Positions 43,489 through 53,466 of a stretch of 64,000 bases of DNA are shown here, piece after piece; the first letter of the stretch is position 1; the number at the start of each line of letters is the position of its first letter. The position numbers and the translations under genes are program-made. The stretch is taken from assembly GCA_965212595.1 (NCBI GenBank), contig CBDBVE010000012.1, positions 1 to 64,000 on the forward strand, written 5' to 3'. The stretch comes from Poritiphilus sp965212595. Lineage in GTDB: Bacteria > Bacteroidota > Bacteroidia > Flavobacteriales > Flavobacteriaceae. The notes under the pieces are model-generated. The model did no database searches and was not told the origin of the DNA. It worked only from the letters and a program-made list of their open reading frames with translations.

Positions 43489-46400
43489 GTGAAAAAACAA
43501 CAACATATTGTACTAAATGGCAATCAGGCCGCAGCGCGGATAGCATACAAAACCAATGAAGTATGTGCCATTTACCCTATTACTCCAGCTTCTGAAATGT
43601 CTGAATTGGTTGAAGAGTGGAGTGCAAAAGGAAATAGAAATTGTTTAGGAAGCGTCCCCACTGTTTACGAAATGCAAAGTGAAGCCGGCGCTGCCGGCAC
43701 CTTGCATGGCGCGCTCCAGGCAGGTTCCCTGGCAACAACCTTCACAGCCTCTCAGGGACTTCTTCTAATGATGCCGAATATGTACAAAATTGCTGGAGAG
43801 TTAACTCCCAACGTTATCCACGTCGCTACAAGATCTGTGGCTACTCATGCGCTTTCGGTCTTTGGAGATCACAGCGATATAATGGCTGCGAGGGGTACCG
43901 GCTATGCGTTTTTGGGAGCGACCTCGGTGCAGGAAGCAATGGATTTTGCTTTAATATCCCAGGCAGCTACTTTAGCCTCAAGAATTCCTTTTGTCCATTT
44001 TTTTGATGGATTTAGAACCTCACACGAGAGCAACACCATTGAAGAAATTTCCGATGAGGTAATTGCCAAAATGATCGACAAAAAAGATTTAATGGCACAT
44101 AGAAATCGAGCTTTAAGTCCGGATAACCCTTTTATTAGAGGAACCTCTCAAGGCTCTGATGTGTTTTTTCAAAGCCGTGAAGCGGTCAATTCTTTTTACG
44201 ACGACTGTCCGGAAATTGTACAACAACAAATGGATAAGTTTTATGAGCTTACCGGAAGGTCTTATCAGCTGTTCGAGTATATTGGTCATCCAAAAGCTGA
44301 GCGCGTATTGCTGTCTATGGCCTCTTCAACCGAAACCATAGCTAAGGCTGTAAACTACCTTAATGCTCAAGGTGAGCGCGTCGGACTTATAAAGGTTCAC
44401 CTTTACAGACCCTTTAGTGCGGCACATTTGGTTAGGGCCATCCCGGGTAGTTGCAGATCTATTGCCGTCCTTGACCGAACTAAAGAACCCGGTACTTCTG
44501 GTGAACCCTTGTACCTGGATGTCGTGCAGGCATTGAGCGCTAAGCCCGAGCACTTTGAAACTATACCAAAAATTGTGGGGGGGCGCTACGGACTGTCTTC
44601 TAAAGAGTTTACCCCTTCCATGGCAAAGGCAGTTTTTGATAACCTTAAACTTGAAGAACCAAAAAACAATTTCACAATTGGGATTAATGATGACGTCACT
44701 TACTTAAGTTTGAAATACGCGAACGAGATTCCTGTGGATTCAGAGAACTACAAAGCTATTTTTTACCAATCCAAATCAGATAAAAATTCGGAGAGCTTTA
44801 CAAATACCTTACAACTACTTAGCCAGAAGTCTTATGTTCAGGGCTATACCGAATGTGATTACAAAAAACTGAATTCGAGAAGCGTTTCCCACCTTCGAAT
44901 AAATTCAAAACTGATAAAATCACCATATTTAATTAGCCAGGCTGATTTTATCGCCTGTGATGACATTCGGTTCGTTCAAAACGATAATTCGATTGATCTA
45001 CTGAAACAAGGCGGGACCCTTCTGGTAAATTCTACTTTAAATTCTCTTGATTTTTGGAATTGTTTACCCGCTATAAAACAAGATCAGATCAGGGCTAAAA
45101 AAATTTCGCTCTATAGCGTAAACCTGGCAGTGCTAGCCAAAAACTACGTGGCGGCCGAACTCATATTTTCGCCATTGCACGCCTGCTTTTTAGCTATCAA
45201 AAACGGTCTGGTCCATCAGGAATCGCTCGGAGCATTGAAGCAGTATATAGCCGAAGTGACCATTCCGGAAGAAGCAAATGATATATTGTATAACCAGGGT
45301 GCCGAAGATGACTTTTCAGAAACTTTGTTAGGGAAACTGCTGGCCACCAGGGGAGAAGAAGTAGCCGTAAGTGAATTACCTGTTGATGGAACCTTTCCTA
45401 CGGATACCTCTAAACTTAGTGTTCTAAATGTTACGGGAGATCTGCCGCAATGGGATACAGCGCTTTGCACACAATGTGGCGCCTGCAGTATGGCTTGCCC
45501 GCAAGCGGCTATAAGACCAAAAGTATTCGGAGATGAGTATCTTATAAATGCACCTAGGACCTTTAAAACCGTCCCCAGCCTTGAACCTGAATGGGCAAAC
45601 GAATTACTGAATCATACCCTTCAGATAAATGCAGACCAATGCAATTCTTGTTCTAATTGTATAGATGCCTGCCCTGCTAAAGCGCTTACAATGGTTTCCA
45701 GGACATTAGTGATAGAAGAGGAAAGGGAGAACTGGGAGCATTTCCAAACTATTCCAGAATTCGATCGCTCCAAAATAGACCAGACCAAAGTGAGTCAGCA
45801 ACAGCTGCATCAGCCTCTTTTCAAATATTCGCCCGGAGTATTGGCATGTGGTGAAGCGCCCTATTTAAAATTACTTTCCCAGTTATTTGGAGATCGCATG
45901 CTGGTAGCCAATGCCACCGGAGCCAGTTCAATTTTTGGAGGGGCACTGCCTACAACACCGTGGTCCAAAAATGAAGCGGGTAGGGGACCGGCCTGGTCGA
46001 ATTCCCTTTTTGAAGATAATGCAGAATTCGGACTGGGGTTCAGGCTCACCCTGGATCATAAAAAGGAAAATGCCAAACAGCTACTTCAGAAACTGGCTGA
46101 TAAATTACCTCCTGCTTTGGTATGGCAATTGTTGTATGCCGCTCAAAAGAACGAAGCCGAGATTGCGGAACAGCGTAAAGCCGTAAAGCAATTAAAAACA
46201 CAATTACAACAAATAAATACGGCCGAGGCTAGCGAACTGAGCGCCCTAACGGAACACTTTATTGAAAAAAGTGTCTGGATTGTAGGAGGAGATGGTTGGG
46301 CTTATGACATTGGTTATGGTGGTTTGGATCATGTTTTGGCTTCTGGCGAAAATGTAAACATATTGGTTTTAGACAATGAGGTGTATTCCAATACCGGTGG

Positions 46401-46989
46401 ACAAATGTCTAAAGCTACGCCCCTTGGAGCCGCCGCCAAGTTTGCACATAAGGGTAAAGGGAAACAGAAAAAAGACCTCGGACTCATGGCTATGACCTAC
46501 GATGATGTATATGTTGGCTCTATAGCCATAGGCGCCGATCAACAGCAGACCCTAAAGACCTTCCTGGAGGCAGAAAGTTACGAGGGCCCATCTTTAATCA
46601 TTGCCTATTGCCATAGCCCATCTCATGGGATCGACATAAAAAAGCCGATAAAGTACCACAGAGCCGCAGTAGATTCTGGTCAGTGGCTGCTTTACCGGAA
46701 CGATCCCAGAAGGTCGCAAGCAGCTGAGAATCCTTTACAATTAGATTCTAAGGAACCCAGCATACCTATTGAAAGTTATTTAAGCCTTGAGAAACGCTTC
46801 TCCAATTATTTATCCGGGACGGAGGAGGAAGCTGCACTCAAACTTGATGCCCTGCAAGATCAGGTTGATAGAAGGTATAACAAGTATTTAAGGATGGCAG
46901 GGAATGGACCATTTCATAAATTCTCGACAGTTGAGCATTTAGAAATTGACACTTCAAGAAAAGTAAAAACTGAAAGCGCTCAATTTTAA
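43489..46989 (+). CDS. nifJ: Pyruvate:ferredoxin (flavodoxin) oxidoreductase, single-chain
   Basis: A GTG start precedes a full-length 1166-residue enzyme. Domain order: thiamine-pyrimidine domain ('YPITPASEMSELVEEWSAKG'), transketolase-C-like region, gamma/EKR region, two 4Fe-4S clusters ('CTQCGACSMACP', 'CNSCSNCIDACP') and a C-terminal TPP domain ('GGDGWAYDIGYGGLDHVLA', 'NEVYSNTGGQMS'). It oxidises pyruvate to acetyl-CoA with reduction of ferredoxin or flavodoxin. The enzyme is usually oxygen-sensitive, so its place beside OxyR, Dps and an OsmC gene suggests microaerobic or redox-stress use. A sigma-54 link from the upstream promoter is possible only if transcription passes the terminator at 43245. 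Confidence 0.94.
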   Translation: MKKQQHIVLNGNQAAARIAYKTNEVCAIYPITPASEMSELVEEWSAKGNRNCLGSVPTVYEMQSEAGAAGTLHGALQAGSLATTFTASQGLLLMMPNMYKIAGELTPNVIHVATRSVATHALSVFGDHSDIMAARGTGYAFLGATSVQEAMDFALISQAATLASRIPFVHFFDGFRTSHESNTIEEISDEVIAKMIDKKDLMAHRNRALSPDNPFIRGTSQGSDVFFQSREAVNSFYDDCPEIVQQQMDKFYELTGRSYQLFEYIGHPKAERVLLSMASSTETIAKAVNYLNAQGERVGLIKVHLYRPFSAAHLVRAIPGSCRSIAVLDRTKEPGTSGEPLYLDVVQALSAKPEHFETIPKIVGGRYGLSSKEFTPSMAKAVFDNLKLEEPKNNFTIGINDDVTYLSLKYANEIPVDSENYKAIFYQSKSDKNSESFTNTLQLLSQKSYVQGYTECDYKKLNSRSVSHLRINSKLIKSPYLISQADFIACDDIRFVQNDNSIDLLKQGGTLLVNSTLNSLDFWNCLPAIKQDQIRAKKISLYSVNLAVLAKNYVAAELIFSPLHACFLAIKNGLVHQESLGALKQYIAEVTIPEEANDILYNQGAEDDFSETLLGKLLATRGEEVAVSELPVDGTFPTDTSKLSVLNVTGDLPQWDTALCTQCGACSMACPQAAIRPKVFGDEYLINAPRTFKTVPSLEPEWANELLNHTLQINADQCNSCSNCIDACPAKALTMVSRTLVIEEERENWEHFQTIPEFDRSKIDQTKVSQQQLHQPLFKYSPGVLACGEAPYLKLLSQLFGDRMLVANATGASSIFGGALPTTPWSKNEAGRGPAWSNSLFEDNAEFGLGFRLTLDHKKENAKQLLQKLADKLPPALVWQLLYAAQKNEAEIAEQRKAVKQLKTQLQQINTAEASELSALTEHFIEKSVWIVGGDGWAYDIGYGGLDHVLASGENVNILVLDNEVYSNTGGQMSKATPLGAAAKFAHKGKGKQKKDLGLMAMTYDDVYVGSIAIGADQQQTLKTFLEAESYEGPSLIIAYCHSPSHGIDIKKPIKYHRAAVDSGQWLLYRNDPRRSQAAENPLQLDSKEPSIPIESYLSLEKRFSNYLSGTEEEAALKLDALQDQVDRRYNKYLRMAGNGPFHKFSTVEHLEIDTSRKVKTESAQF

Positions 46990-47089
46990 CCCATGAAATC
47001 TAAACGCAACTTTTTATTTCTTTTGCAAACTCAACTGGCTTTTTCATGCTGTTCTTCCGGGATAGCGACCCTAGAGAAACGTGAGCAGC

Positions 47090-50000
47090 TTATTTCTCCT
47101 GCATAGTATTCACCGCCTTCCAGTCTGCAGGAGGCCCTGAGATGGTGTATTCCGCGGATTTGGTCATAAAATATTTTGCCACTCCATCATTTGGATTTTT
47201 GGTAAGCACCTTATCAAAAACTGCTGAAGCTTTCGGAAATTCGTCCGCTAGAAAGTGAGCCAGCCCTTTCTCAAAATCTTTCAATGTCTTTTGCTTCATG
47301 ACCATACTTTCCTCCTCGTCTCCATCGAAGCATTCGTAAATTCCCACTACCTCATCCTTCCCTTTTACGCGGACCTTTCCAAGGTATCGCAGCGAAAAGT
47401 CTTCACGGTTTTCAACAGTTTCCAGGCTGTTTTCACTTATTATGATATTGGCTCCATAGTGTTTGGTGACCCCCTCCATTCTTGAAGCTGTGTTTACCGT
47501 GTCGGCAATTATGGCTGTATCATTTCTGTGAATGTCACCTATTATTCCCATAACCAAAGGGCCGGTATGCATTCCTATCCCAACCGAAATAGGGATGTTG
47601 CCATCATTAACTCTTCGCAAATTGTACTGTTGAATGGCTTTTTGCATATCTATTGCGGCTTGTAGAGCATTTCCGCCTCCCATAGGGAACAAAGCCATAA
47701 TACCATCTCCGAGGTATTGGTTTACGAAGCCCTCGTTGTCCTGGATTATGGGTCCCATCTTACCAACATAAGAATTCACAAATTTGAAATTTTGCCTGGG
47801 AGTCATTCCTTCTGCCAAGTGAGTATATCCTCTAATGTCACTGAAAAGTACGGTTACCTCCTTCTCAACATGGTCTCCCAAAACAACCTCGGTAATCTCT
47901 GCTCTTCCTACCGATCTGATAAATTCTGTCGGCACAAATTTACTTGCCGCTTTATGAATACCATTAAGGTTAAGGTGCGTCTTAATTCTACTGAGCAACT
48001 CGTTTTTAGAAAATGGTTTGGTAAGGTAGTCGTTAGCACCGGCGTTGAAACCTGTAACCAGATCGCTTACTCTATTTTTTGCAGTGAGTAGCACAACAGG
48101 CAGTTCGCTGGTAAGGTATTTAGCCCGTATCTTCTCGCAGACTTCATAGCCAGATAATCCAGGCATCATGACATCTAACAGCACCAGATCTATGTGTTCT
48201 CCTTTATCTATTAATTTTAAGGCCTCTTCCCCGTTTGCTGCCTCTTTTACTCCATACCCGGCTACCGTTAAATGGTTTTGAAGCACTCGCCTGTTTACCG
48301 GCTCATCGTCTACAATTAGGATTTGAGTATATTTTGCCTCCTTACCTGGCTCAACCGAAACTTCTCTTTCATGCGAGATGTCGGCTTCTATAGGTTGAAT
48401 TCTTTCTATGGCCTGAGCCTTTTCCTGCAATTTACCAGATCTATTCTCAGAACTCAGCGGAAGGGTAAAAGTAAAAGTAGAGCCCTTACCAATCACAGAT
48501 TTCACACTAATGCTCCCTTTGTGTAGCTCCACTAATTGCTTGGTCACCGAAAGCCCTAAACCGGTACCGTCGTATTGCCTTTCGGTAGATCCGTCGGCTT
48601 GCTCAAAAGATTCAAAAATCTTATCCAAATGCTCTGCGGCAATACCAATACCCGTATCAGCGACAGAAACTTCTGCGAAATCTATAGTTGTATGCGCACC
48701 AAGAACAATTTTCCCATTTCTACTAAATTTAATAGCGTTACCAACGAGGTTATGGAGGATTTGCTGTATCCGGTTTTCATCTGCTTCAACCAATGGAACA
48801 TTCGTTGAAATGGTGTTAACCAACTCTAAATTTTTATTTTGAGCTAAGGGTTCAGAGAGCTTTAGCACCACATCTGCGACCGCGTGAAGATCTACTGGCT
48901 GCAGGTTTAATTGCAAGTCGTGATTTTTGAGCTTAGAAAAATCCAGGATATCGTTAACCAAGTGCGTAAGTCGTTTCCCGCTGTTGGTAATCATATCTAA
49001 ATTTTCTACTGCCTCAGTTGACAACTTCCCGGCTGCGCCATCTTTTAATGATTCTGAGAGTCCTATGATACCATTTAAGGGCGTTCTTAGCTCGTGCGAG
49101 GTGTTGGCAAGAAACTGATCTTTTAACTGGTCTACCTGCTTCAACCTGCTTACCAGTGTACGCTCTTGTTCGAGTTTTTTACTTTTTTGCCTCGATCGCC
49201 AATAGATACCCCCAATAAGAAGTAATCCAAGCCCGCCGAAGACCACTAGATTAAGTAGGTTCCGCTGCTTGTTAAGATCCTTCTCGAAAAGCAGTTCTCG
49301 CTCTGCCTTTTGCTTGTTTAATGCAATACTGTCTGCCAACTGTTGTTTTTCAAATTGGTATTGCATTTCTTGCCTGGTGATCTCCTGCGTTTTCTCATTG
49401 CTAAACAATGAATCTTTAGCGATAACCGCTTGCTTAAAATATGCTAGTGATTTTGTAGTGTTTCCAAGATTTTCCCAGGCTTCGCTTAAACACTCGCATG
49501 ACCCTGTGATAATGGTTAAAGTACCCATTTCCCTTGCCAGTTCCAGGCTTTTCTCACAATCTTTTCTGGCTAATGCATATTGTTTTAGGCTTAGGTAATT
49601 TTTTCCACGATAGTAATAGGTTTCCCTTAGCCCATCTCTATCCTGTACTTGCTGTTTTATAGCCACACTTCGGTTTAGATAATCCTGGGCTTCCTGATAT
49701 TTACCTTCAAAATTATATGCCTTCCCAATATTATTGTAGGCCCTGGTCATAGCCGATTTATTACCAGCTTCCTCTGCAATTGCAGCACTTTTTAATAGGT
49801 TTTCGAGCGCCAGATCAGACTGTCCGAGTTCTGTATAAGTAAGTCCGATATTGTTGTATGCATTTGCCAGGGCATGTGGGTTACCCAACTCTTTCTTGAT
49901 CTCAAGACTATATCGGTAATATTCCAGCGCTTTTTTGAAATCTCTTTGGCCGACATATACATTTCCCAGGTTATTTGTTACCCTGGAAAGCCCTGGTTTG

Positions 50001-50470
50001 TCGTCCAATTCTTCAGACAATTTAAGTCCAGCCAAAAGGTTTTCAATAGCTTGCGTATAATTACCCAGCTCGTAGTATACAGTTCCAATATTGCTAAAGG
50101 AGGTGGCCATGGCTTTCTTGTCCTTTAACTTTATATTTATTTCATGGCTCTCCTTAAAGGCTTTTAGTGCCTCCTTAAAATTACCTTGAACGGCATAACT
50201 TCTACCAACATAGTTCACAGCCGTGCCTTCCCAGTCCATGTTCGAACGATCTTTTGCGAACGCTAAAAGTTTGCGGCCAAAGGCCCTGGCTGTGTCCAAG
50301 TTTTTTCTAAAATGCAGCCTGCATACATTTAACCCCGCTTCGAACCTTAGCGAATCTGATAGCTGGCTATCTTGCCATATACCCATCAGGCTGTCTACTT
50401 TAGAATTCTGACCATTTAGTTGTAGGCAACAGAAACTCCCTATGAGAAAGATGTAGAAATGTCGTCTCAT
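47090..50470 (-). CDS. TPR / hybrid histidine kinase / receiver / class III nucleotide cyclase fusion
   Basis: The 1126-residue protein has a signal peptide ('CCLQLNGQ'), six or more TPR units (about 60-350, 'TSFSNIGTVYYELGNYTQAIENL'-type), a TM helix (about 405-422), HisKA ('SHELRTPLNG', His near 457) and HATPase ('DENRIQQILHNLVGNAIKFS', 'DTGIGI', 'GTGLGLSV'). A receiver domain follows ('DLVLLDVMMPG', Asp near 765), then a class III cyclase (about 870-1060: 'VTVLFSDIRGYT', 'NQYLGDGIMALF', 'DTVNTASRME'). Metal Asp and transition-state Asn/Arg are present. The purine-selecting Lys of typical adenylyl cyclases is Gln ('VNQYLGD'). A final TPR-like tail closes it. Periplasmic cue, phosphorelay and cyclic-nucleotide output are inferred. 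Confidence 0.92.
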   Translation of the reverse strand: MRRHFYIFLIGSFCCLQLNGQNSKVDSLMGIWQDSQLSDSLRFEAGLNVCRLHFRKNLDTARAFGRKLLAFAKDRSNMDWEGTAVNYVGRSYAVQGNFKEALKAFKESHEINIKLKDKKAMATSFSNIGTVYYELGNYTQAIENLLAGLKLSEELDDKPGLSRVTNNLGNVYVGQRDFKKALEYYRYSLEIKKELGNPHALANAYNNIGLTYTELGQSDLALENLLKSAAIAEEAGNKSAMTRAYNNIGKAYNFEGKYQEAQDYLNRSVAIKQQVQDRDGLRETYYYRGKNYLSLKQYALARKDCEKSLELAREMGTLTIITGSCECLSEAWENLGNTTKSLAYFKQAVIAKDSLFSNEKTQEITRQEMQYQFEKQQLADSIALNKQKAERELLFEKDLNKQRNLLNLVVFGGLGLLLIGGIYWRSRQKSKKLEQERTLVSRLKQVDQLKDQFLANTSHELRTPLNGIIGLSESLKDGAAGKLSTEAVENLDMITNSGKRLTHLVNDILDFSKLKNHDLQLNLQPVDLHAVADVVLKLSEPLAQNKNLELVNTISTNVPLVEADENRIQQILHNLVGNAIKFSRNGKIVLGAHTTIDFAEVSVADTGIGIAAEHLDKIFESFEQADGSTERQYDGTGLGLSVTKQLVELHKGSISVKSVIGKGSTFTFTLPLSSENRSGKLQEKAQAIERIQPIEADISHEREVSVEPGKEAKYTQILIVDDEPVNRRVLQNHLTVAGYGVKEAANGEEALKLIDKGEHIDLVLLDVMMPGLSGYEVCEKIRAKYLTSELPVVLLTAKNRVSDLVTGFNAGANDYLTKPFSKNELLSRIKTHLNLNGIHKAASKFVPTEFIRSVGRAEITEVVLGDHVEKEVTVLFSDIRGYTHLAEGMTPRQNFKFVNSYVGKMGPIIQDNEGFVNQYLGDGIMALFPMGGGNALQAAIDMQKAIQQYNLRRVNDGNIPISVGIGMHTGPLVMGIIGDIHRNDTAIIADTVNTASRMEGVTKHYGANIIISENSLETVENREDFSLRYLGKVRVKGKDEVVGIYECFDGDEEESMVMKQKTLKDFEKGLAHFLADEFPKASAVFDKVLTKNPNDGVAKYFMTKSAEYTISGPPADWKAVNTMQEK

Positions 50471-50539
50471 TATCTTGGCCGGGGGAGCTTTTTTAATTGG
50501 TTATAGGTTCTTAAATGTACCATTAATAGTCCTAAACAC

Positions 50540-50566
50540 AAAAAAACCCGCGATCTGCGGGCTTTT
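50540..50566 (-). terminator. Intrinsic terminator after the DUF2141 gene
   Basis: CCCGC (50547-50551) and GCGGG (50557-50561) form a GC-rich stem flanked by A and T runs. On the minus strand the hairpin is followed by seven T. It separates the DUF2141 gene from the cyclase gene. Confidence 0.85.
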
Positions 50567-50591
50567 TGGGTTTCCTGATTGATGCTATGGT

Positions 50592-51011
50592 CTAGAAGCG
50601 AATTTTAAATTCTTTGTCTTCTGCCGTAATTTCAAATTTTGAGCTTTCAAAATTGGGTGGGCCCATGGCCATATCGTTACCACTTACGCCGTAGTTTTCC
50701 TTTGGCATTCCATTCTCTTCGAAATCCATTCTCTGGTTGTCATTTTCGTCGTGCATTACCATGATAGCATAAGTGCCTGGTTTAACATTTTCAAAGGTCA
50801 AGCTAAGTTCACCTGCTTTACTTTTTTCCTGTGCGTTTATTACACCCGGACCCTTCATAAAGGTATCTGAGGTATGAAGAGAGGCGATAATATGGCCAGC
50901 GTCAGAAAGTACATTTTCAATAGTTACAGTAACGGTTACCCCTTGATTTTCCTGAGCCTGAGCGGCCAGTGTAGTTAAAATTAAGCTTACAAATAGTGCT
51001 AGTGTTTTCAT
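50592..51011 (-). CDS. DUF2141 exported protein
   Basis: The 139-residue protein has a signal peptide ('LTTLAAQAQ') and the DUF2141 pattern: 'VTVTIENVLSDAGHIIASLH', 'SLTFENVKPGTYAIMVMHDENDN', 'MDFEENGMPKENYGVSGND'. This is a periplasmic or surface Ig-like domain of unknown role, widespread in Bacteroidota. Monocistronic. Confidence 0.9.
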   Translation of the reverse strand: MKTLALFVSLILTTLAAQAQENQGVTVTVTIENVLSDAGHIIASLHTSDTFMKGPGVINAQEKSKAGELSLTFENVKPGTYAIMVMHDENDNQRMDFEENGMPKENYGVSGNDMAMGPPNFESSKFEITAEDKEFKIRF

Positions 51012-51221
51012 CGGATTAAAGTTTTTTCGTTAACAATGACCCAAAATTGCGATGAGTTCCTTTGGTAACGCAATCTTAATTACCGAACTGTCAGATTCTG
51101 CTGCCGAAATGTAAATAAAATTTGTTCCTCCAATTCAGTCTGGAAAAACTACAATTCGGAATATAAGTTTGGGCTGCCCGCCACCCTTGGCTGAATTTTG
51201 CTGTATCAAATAAAACAATCG

Positions 51222-53381
51222 ATGAAACCTATAATAACTATTATTTTTTTGCTAGCCACAGCCCTGGGACTTTCGCAAAACACTGTATCCGGAACCGTTA
51301 CAGATGAAAAAGGCAACCCGATCTCTGGAGCCAATATCTATTTAGAGGGCACCTATGATGGCGCATCCTCAGATGATGGCGGAAAGTTCGTATTTGAGAC
51401 TACCGAGCAAGGCACTCAAACCTTGGTAATATCAATGTTGGGTTACGATACCCACTATGAGGTAGGGGACATTAGCTACTTCAAAAATTTACAGATTACT
51501 CTGAGTGAGGCGATCAACGCATTAAGCGGAGTAACACTTACCGCAGGAACTTTCGAAGCTGGAGACAACTCTAAAGCCTCTGTATTAAAACCACTGGATA
51601 TCGTGACGACTGCAGGAGCTGCCGGCGATTTTGTTGCAGCGCTGCAAACCTTACCCGGAACGGCCACAGTTAATGAAGACGGACGCCTTTTTGTTAGGGG
51701 AGGAACAGCAGGTGAGACTCAGGTTTTTATTGATGGCCTTAGAGTCTTTCAACCTTTTAACGCGACCGCTAACAATATACCAACCCGAGGTAGGTTCTCA
51801 CCCTTTCTCTTTAAAGGTATCACCTTTAGTACGGGAGGATATTCTGCAGAATATGGGCAAGCCCTATCTAGCGTGCTACTCCTTAATACTACAGACGTGC
51901 CCGATCAGGAAAAGACCGATATCTCCATTATGTCTGTTGGAGGTGGTCTGGGACATACCGAAATTTGGGGCGACGAGTCGTTAAGTATTAATACCTCGTA
52001 CATCAATTTAGCCCCTTACGAGAATCTAATTCCCTCAACTCAGGGCGTTCGCTGGAATAGTCCGTACGAATCCGCTTCAGGGGAGGCTGTCTTTAGAAGT
52101 AAGAAAGAAAAAGGCATGTTTAAGCTGTATACCGGTTTTACACATTCCAATCTTGACATCGAACAAGAAGACATTAATTTCGAGGACTTTATAAGGTTTA
52201 GTTTAAAAAATAACAACCTGTACTTTAATAGCTCCTACAAACACTTTTTTGATAAAGAATGGACACTGTATACAGGCGGAAGTGTTTCTAATGACACCAA
52301 TGAAATAGGTCTTTTAGATGATAAGGTGGACACTCGCGAAACTGCCGCACATCTAAAGTTAAAAGTAAAAAAAACTTTCAGTAGTAAACTTAATCTAAGC
52401 CTAGGTACTGAATATTTCTATACAGACTATAATGAGACCTTTACTGCCATTGATGGTTTTACTTTTGATAGCGACTACCAGGATCAGCTTGGGGCAGCTT
52501 TTGTAGAAGGGGATATTTTCTTTAGCAATGCATTTGCCATGAAGCTCGGTGCCAGAGCTGAGTATTCTAAATTGATGGAAGCCTACAATCTTTCTCCCAG
52601 GGTTTCATTTGCTTATAAGAGCAGCGAAAAAGGGCAGTTCTCCCTGGCTTATGGAGATTTTTATCAGAACCCGCTTACAGAATATCTAAAATACGATCGG
52701 AAGCTCGAACCCCAAAAAACTTCACATTATATTCTAAATTATCAGTATTTAGGGGATGGTAAGACATTAAGGGCCGAGGCGTATTACAAAGACTACGATA
52801 ACCTGATAAAATACGACACAGAGCTCCCACTTTTTAATTCGATCTATGACAATGGTGGGCAAGGATATGCCGCTGGTTTGGACATATTCTGGAGAGACAA
52901 CAAAACAATAGATTACCTGGATTATTGGATTTCATATTCGTACTTAAATACTGAACGCGACTTTCGAAACTACCCCTCCCAGGTTACCCCCAATTTTGCG
53001 CCGGAACACAGCTTTTCTTTGGTGACCAAATACTGGGTAAACAACTGGCGCTCTCAGCTTGGCCTTTCCTATAGCTTTGGCTCCGGACGCCCTTATAACA
53101 ATCCCAATACACCCGAATTCATGGCCGAAAAAACAAAGGCTTTTAACAATTTGAGTTTTAATTGGGCTTATTTGATAGACCAGCAGAAGATCCTTTACTT
53201 TTCGGTTAACAATTTGCTGGGTTTTAATAACATAAACAACTATCAATACGCCAACACTCCAAATGTCGATGGCATTTTTGAACGCAGAGCACTAAGACCG
53301 GCAGCAGATAGTTTCTTTTTTGTTGGTTTCTTTTGGACCATCAGCACCGACAAGAAGAGTAACCAACTTGATAATCTGTAA
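51222..53381 (+). CDS. TonB-dependent receptor with carboxypeptidase-like N-terminal domain
   Basis: I place the start at ATG 51222, giving a signal peptide ('LLATALGLSQ'); the longest frame begins at TTG 51198. An N-terminal carboxypeptidase-regulatory-like domain ('VSGTVTDEKGNPISGANIYL', about 20-100) precedes a plug ('VTAGAAGDFVAALQTLPG' type region; 'GRLFVRGGTAGETQVFIDG') and a barrel (about 200-710). It lies 85 bases before coxD. No SusD partner is seen, so it resembles a metallophore or small-molecule receptor; a role in supplying metal to the Mo-hydroxylase is speculation from position only. Confidence 0.88.
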   Translation: MKPIITIIFLLATALGLSQNTVSGTVTDEKGNPISGANIYLEGTYDGASSDDGGKFVFETTEQGTQTLVISMLGYDTHYEVGDISYFKNLQITLSEAINALSGVTLTAGTFEAGDNSKASVLKPLDIVTTAGAAGDFVAALQTLPGTATVNEDGRLFVRGGTAGETQVFIDGLRVFQPFNATANNIPTRGRFSPFLFKGITFSTGGYSAEYGQALSSVLLLNTTDVPDQEKTDISIMSVGGGLGHTEIWGDESLSINTSYINLAPYENLIPSTQGVRWNSPYESASGEAVFRSKKEKGMFKLYTGFTHSNLDIEQEDINFEDFIRFSLKNNNLYFNSSYKHFFDKEWTLYTGGSVSNDTNEIGLLDDKVDTRETAAHLKLKVKKTFSSKLNLSLGTEYFYTDYNETFTAIDGFTFDSDYQDQLGAAFVEGDIFFSNAFAMKLGARAEYSKLMEAYNLSPRVSFAYKSSEKGQFSLAYGDFYQNPLTEYLKYDRKLEPQKTSHYILNYQYLGDGKTLRAEAYYKDYDNLIKYDTELPLFNSIYDNGGQGYAAGLDIFWRDNKTIDYLDYWISYSYLNTERDFRNYPSQVTPNFAPEHSFSLVTKYWVNNWRSQLGLSYSFGSGRPYNNPNTPEFMAEKTKAFNNLSFNWAYLIDQQKILYFSVNNLLGFNNINNYQYANTPNVDGIFERRALRPAADSFFFVGFFWTISTDKKSNQLDNL

Positions 53382-53466
53382 TACATCGGGCCGAAGTTGT
53401 CACAATACTTGTATGGCCCTTGCATTTTAGGTATCTTAATCTCCTAACTTTTTTCTGGCGGTTTAA

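Noticed and set aside
46993..47103. 36-codon frame with a lipobox-like 'LAFSC' after nifJ
   Set aside because: It runs into the end of the cyclase gene on the other strand, has no family resemblance and no terminator or promoter signal of its own.
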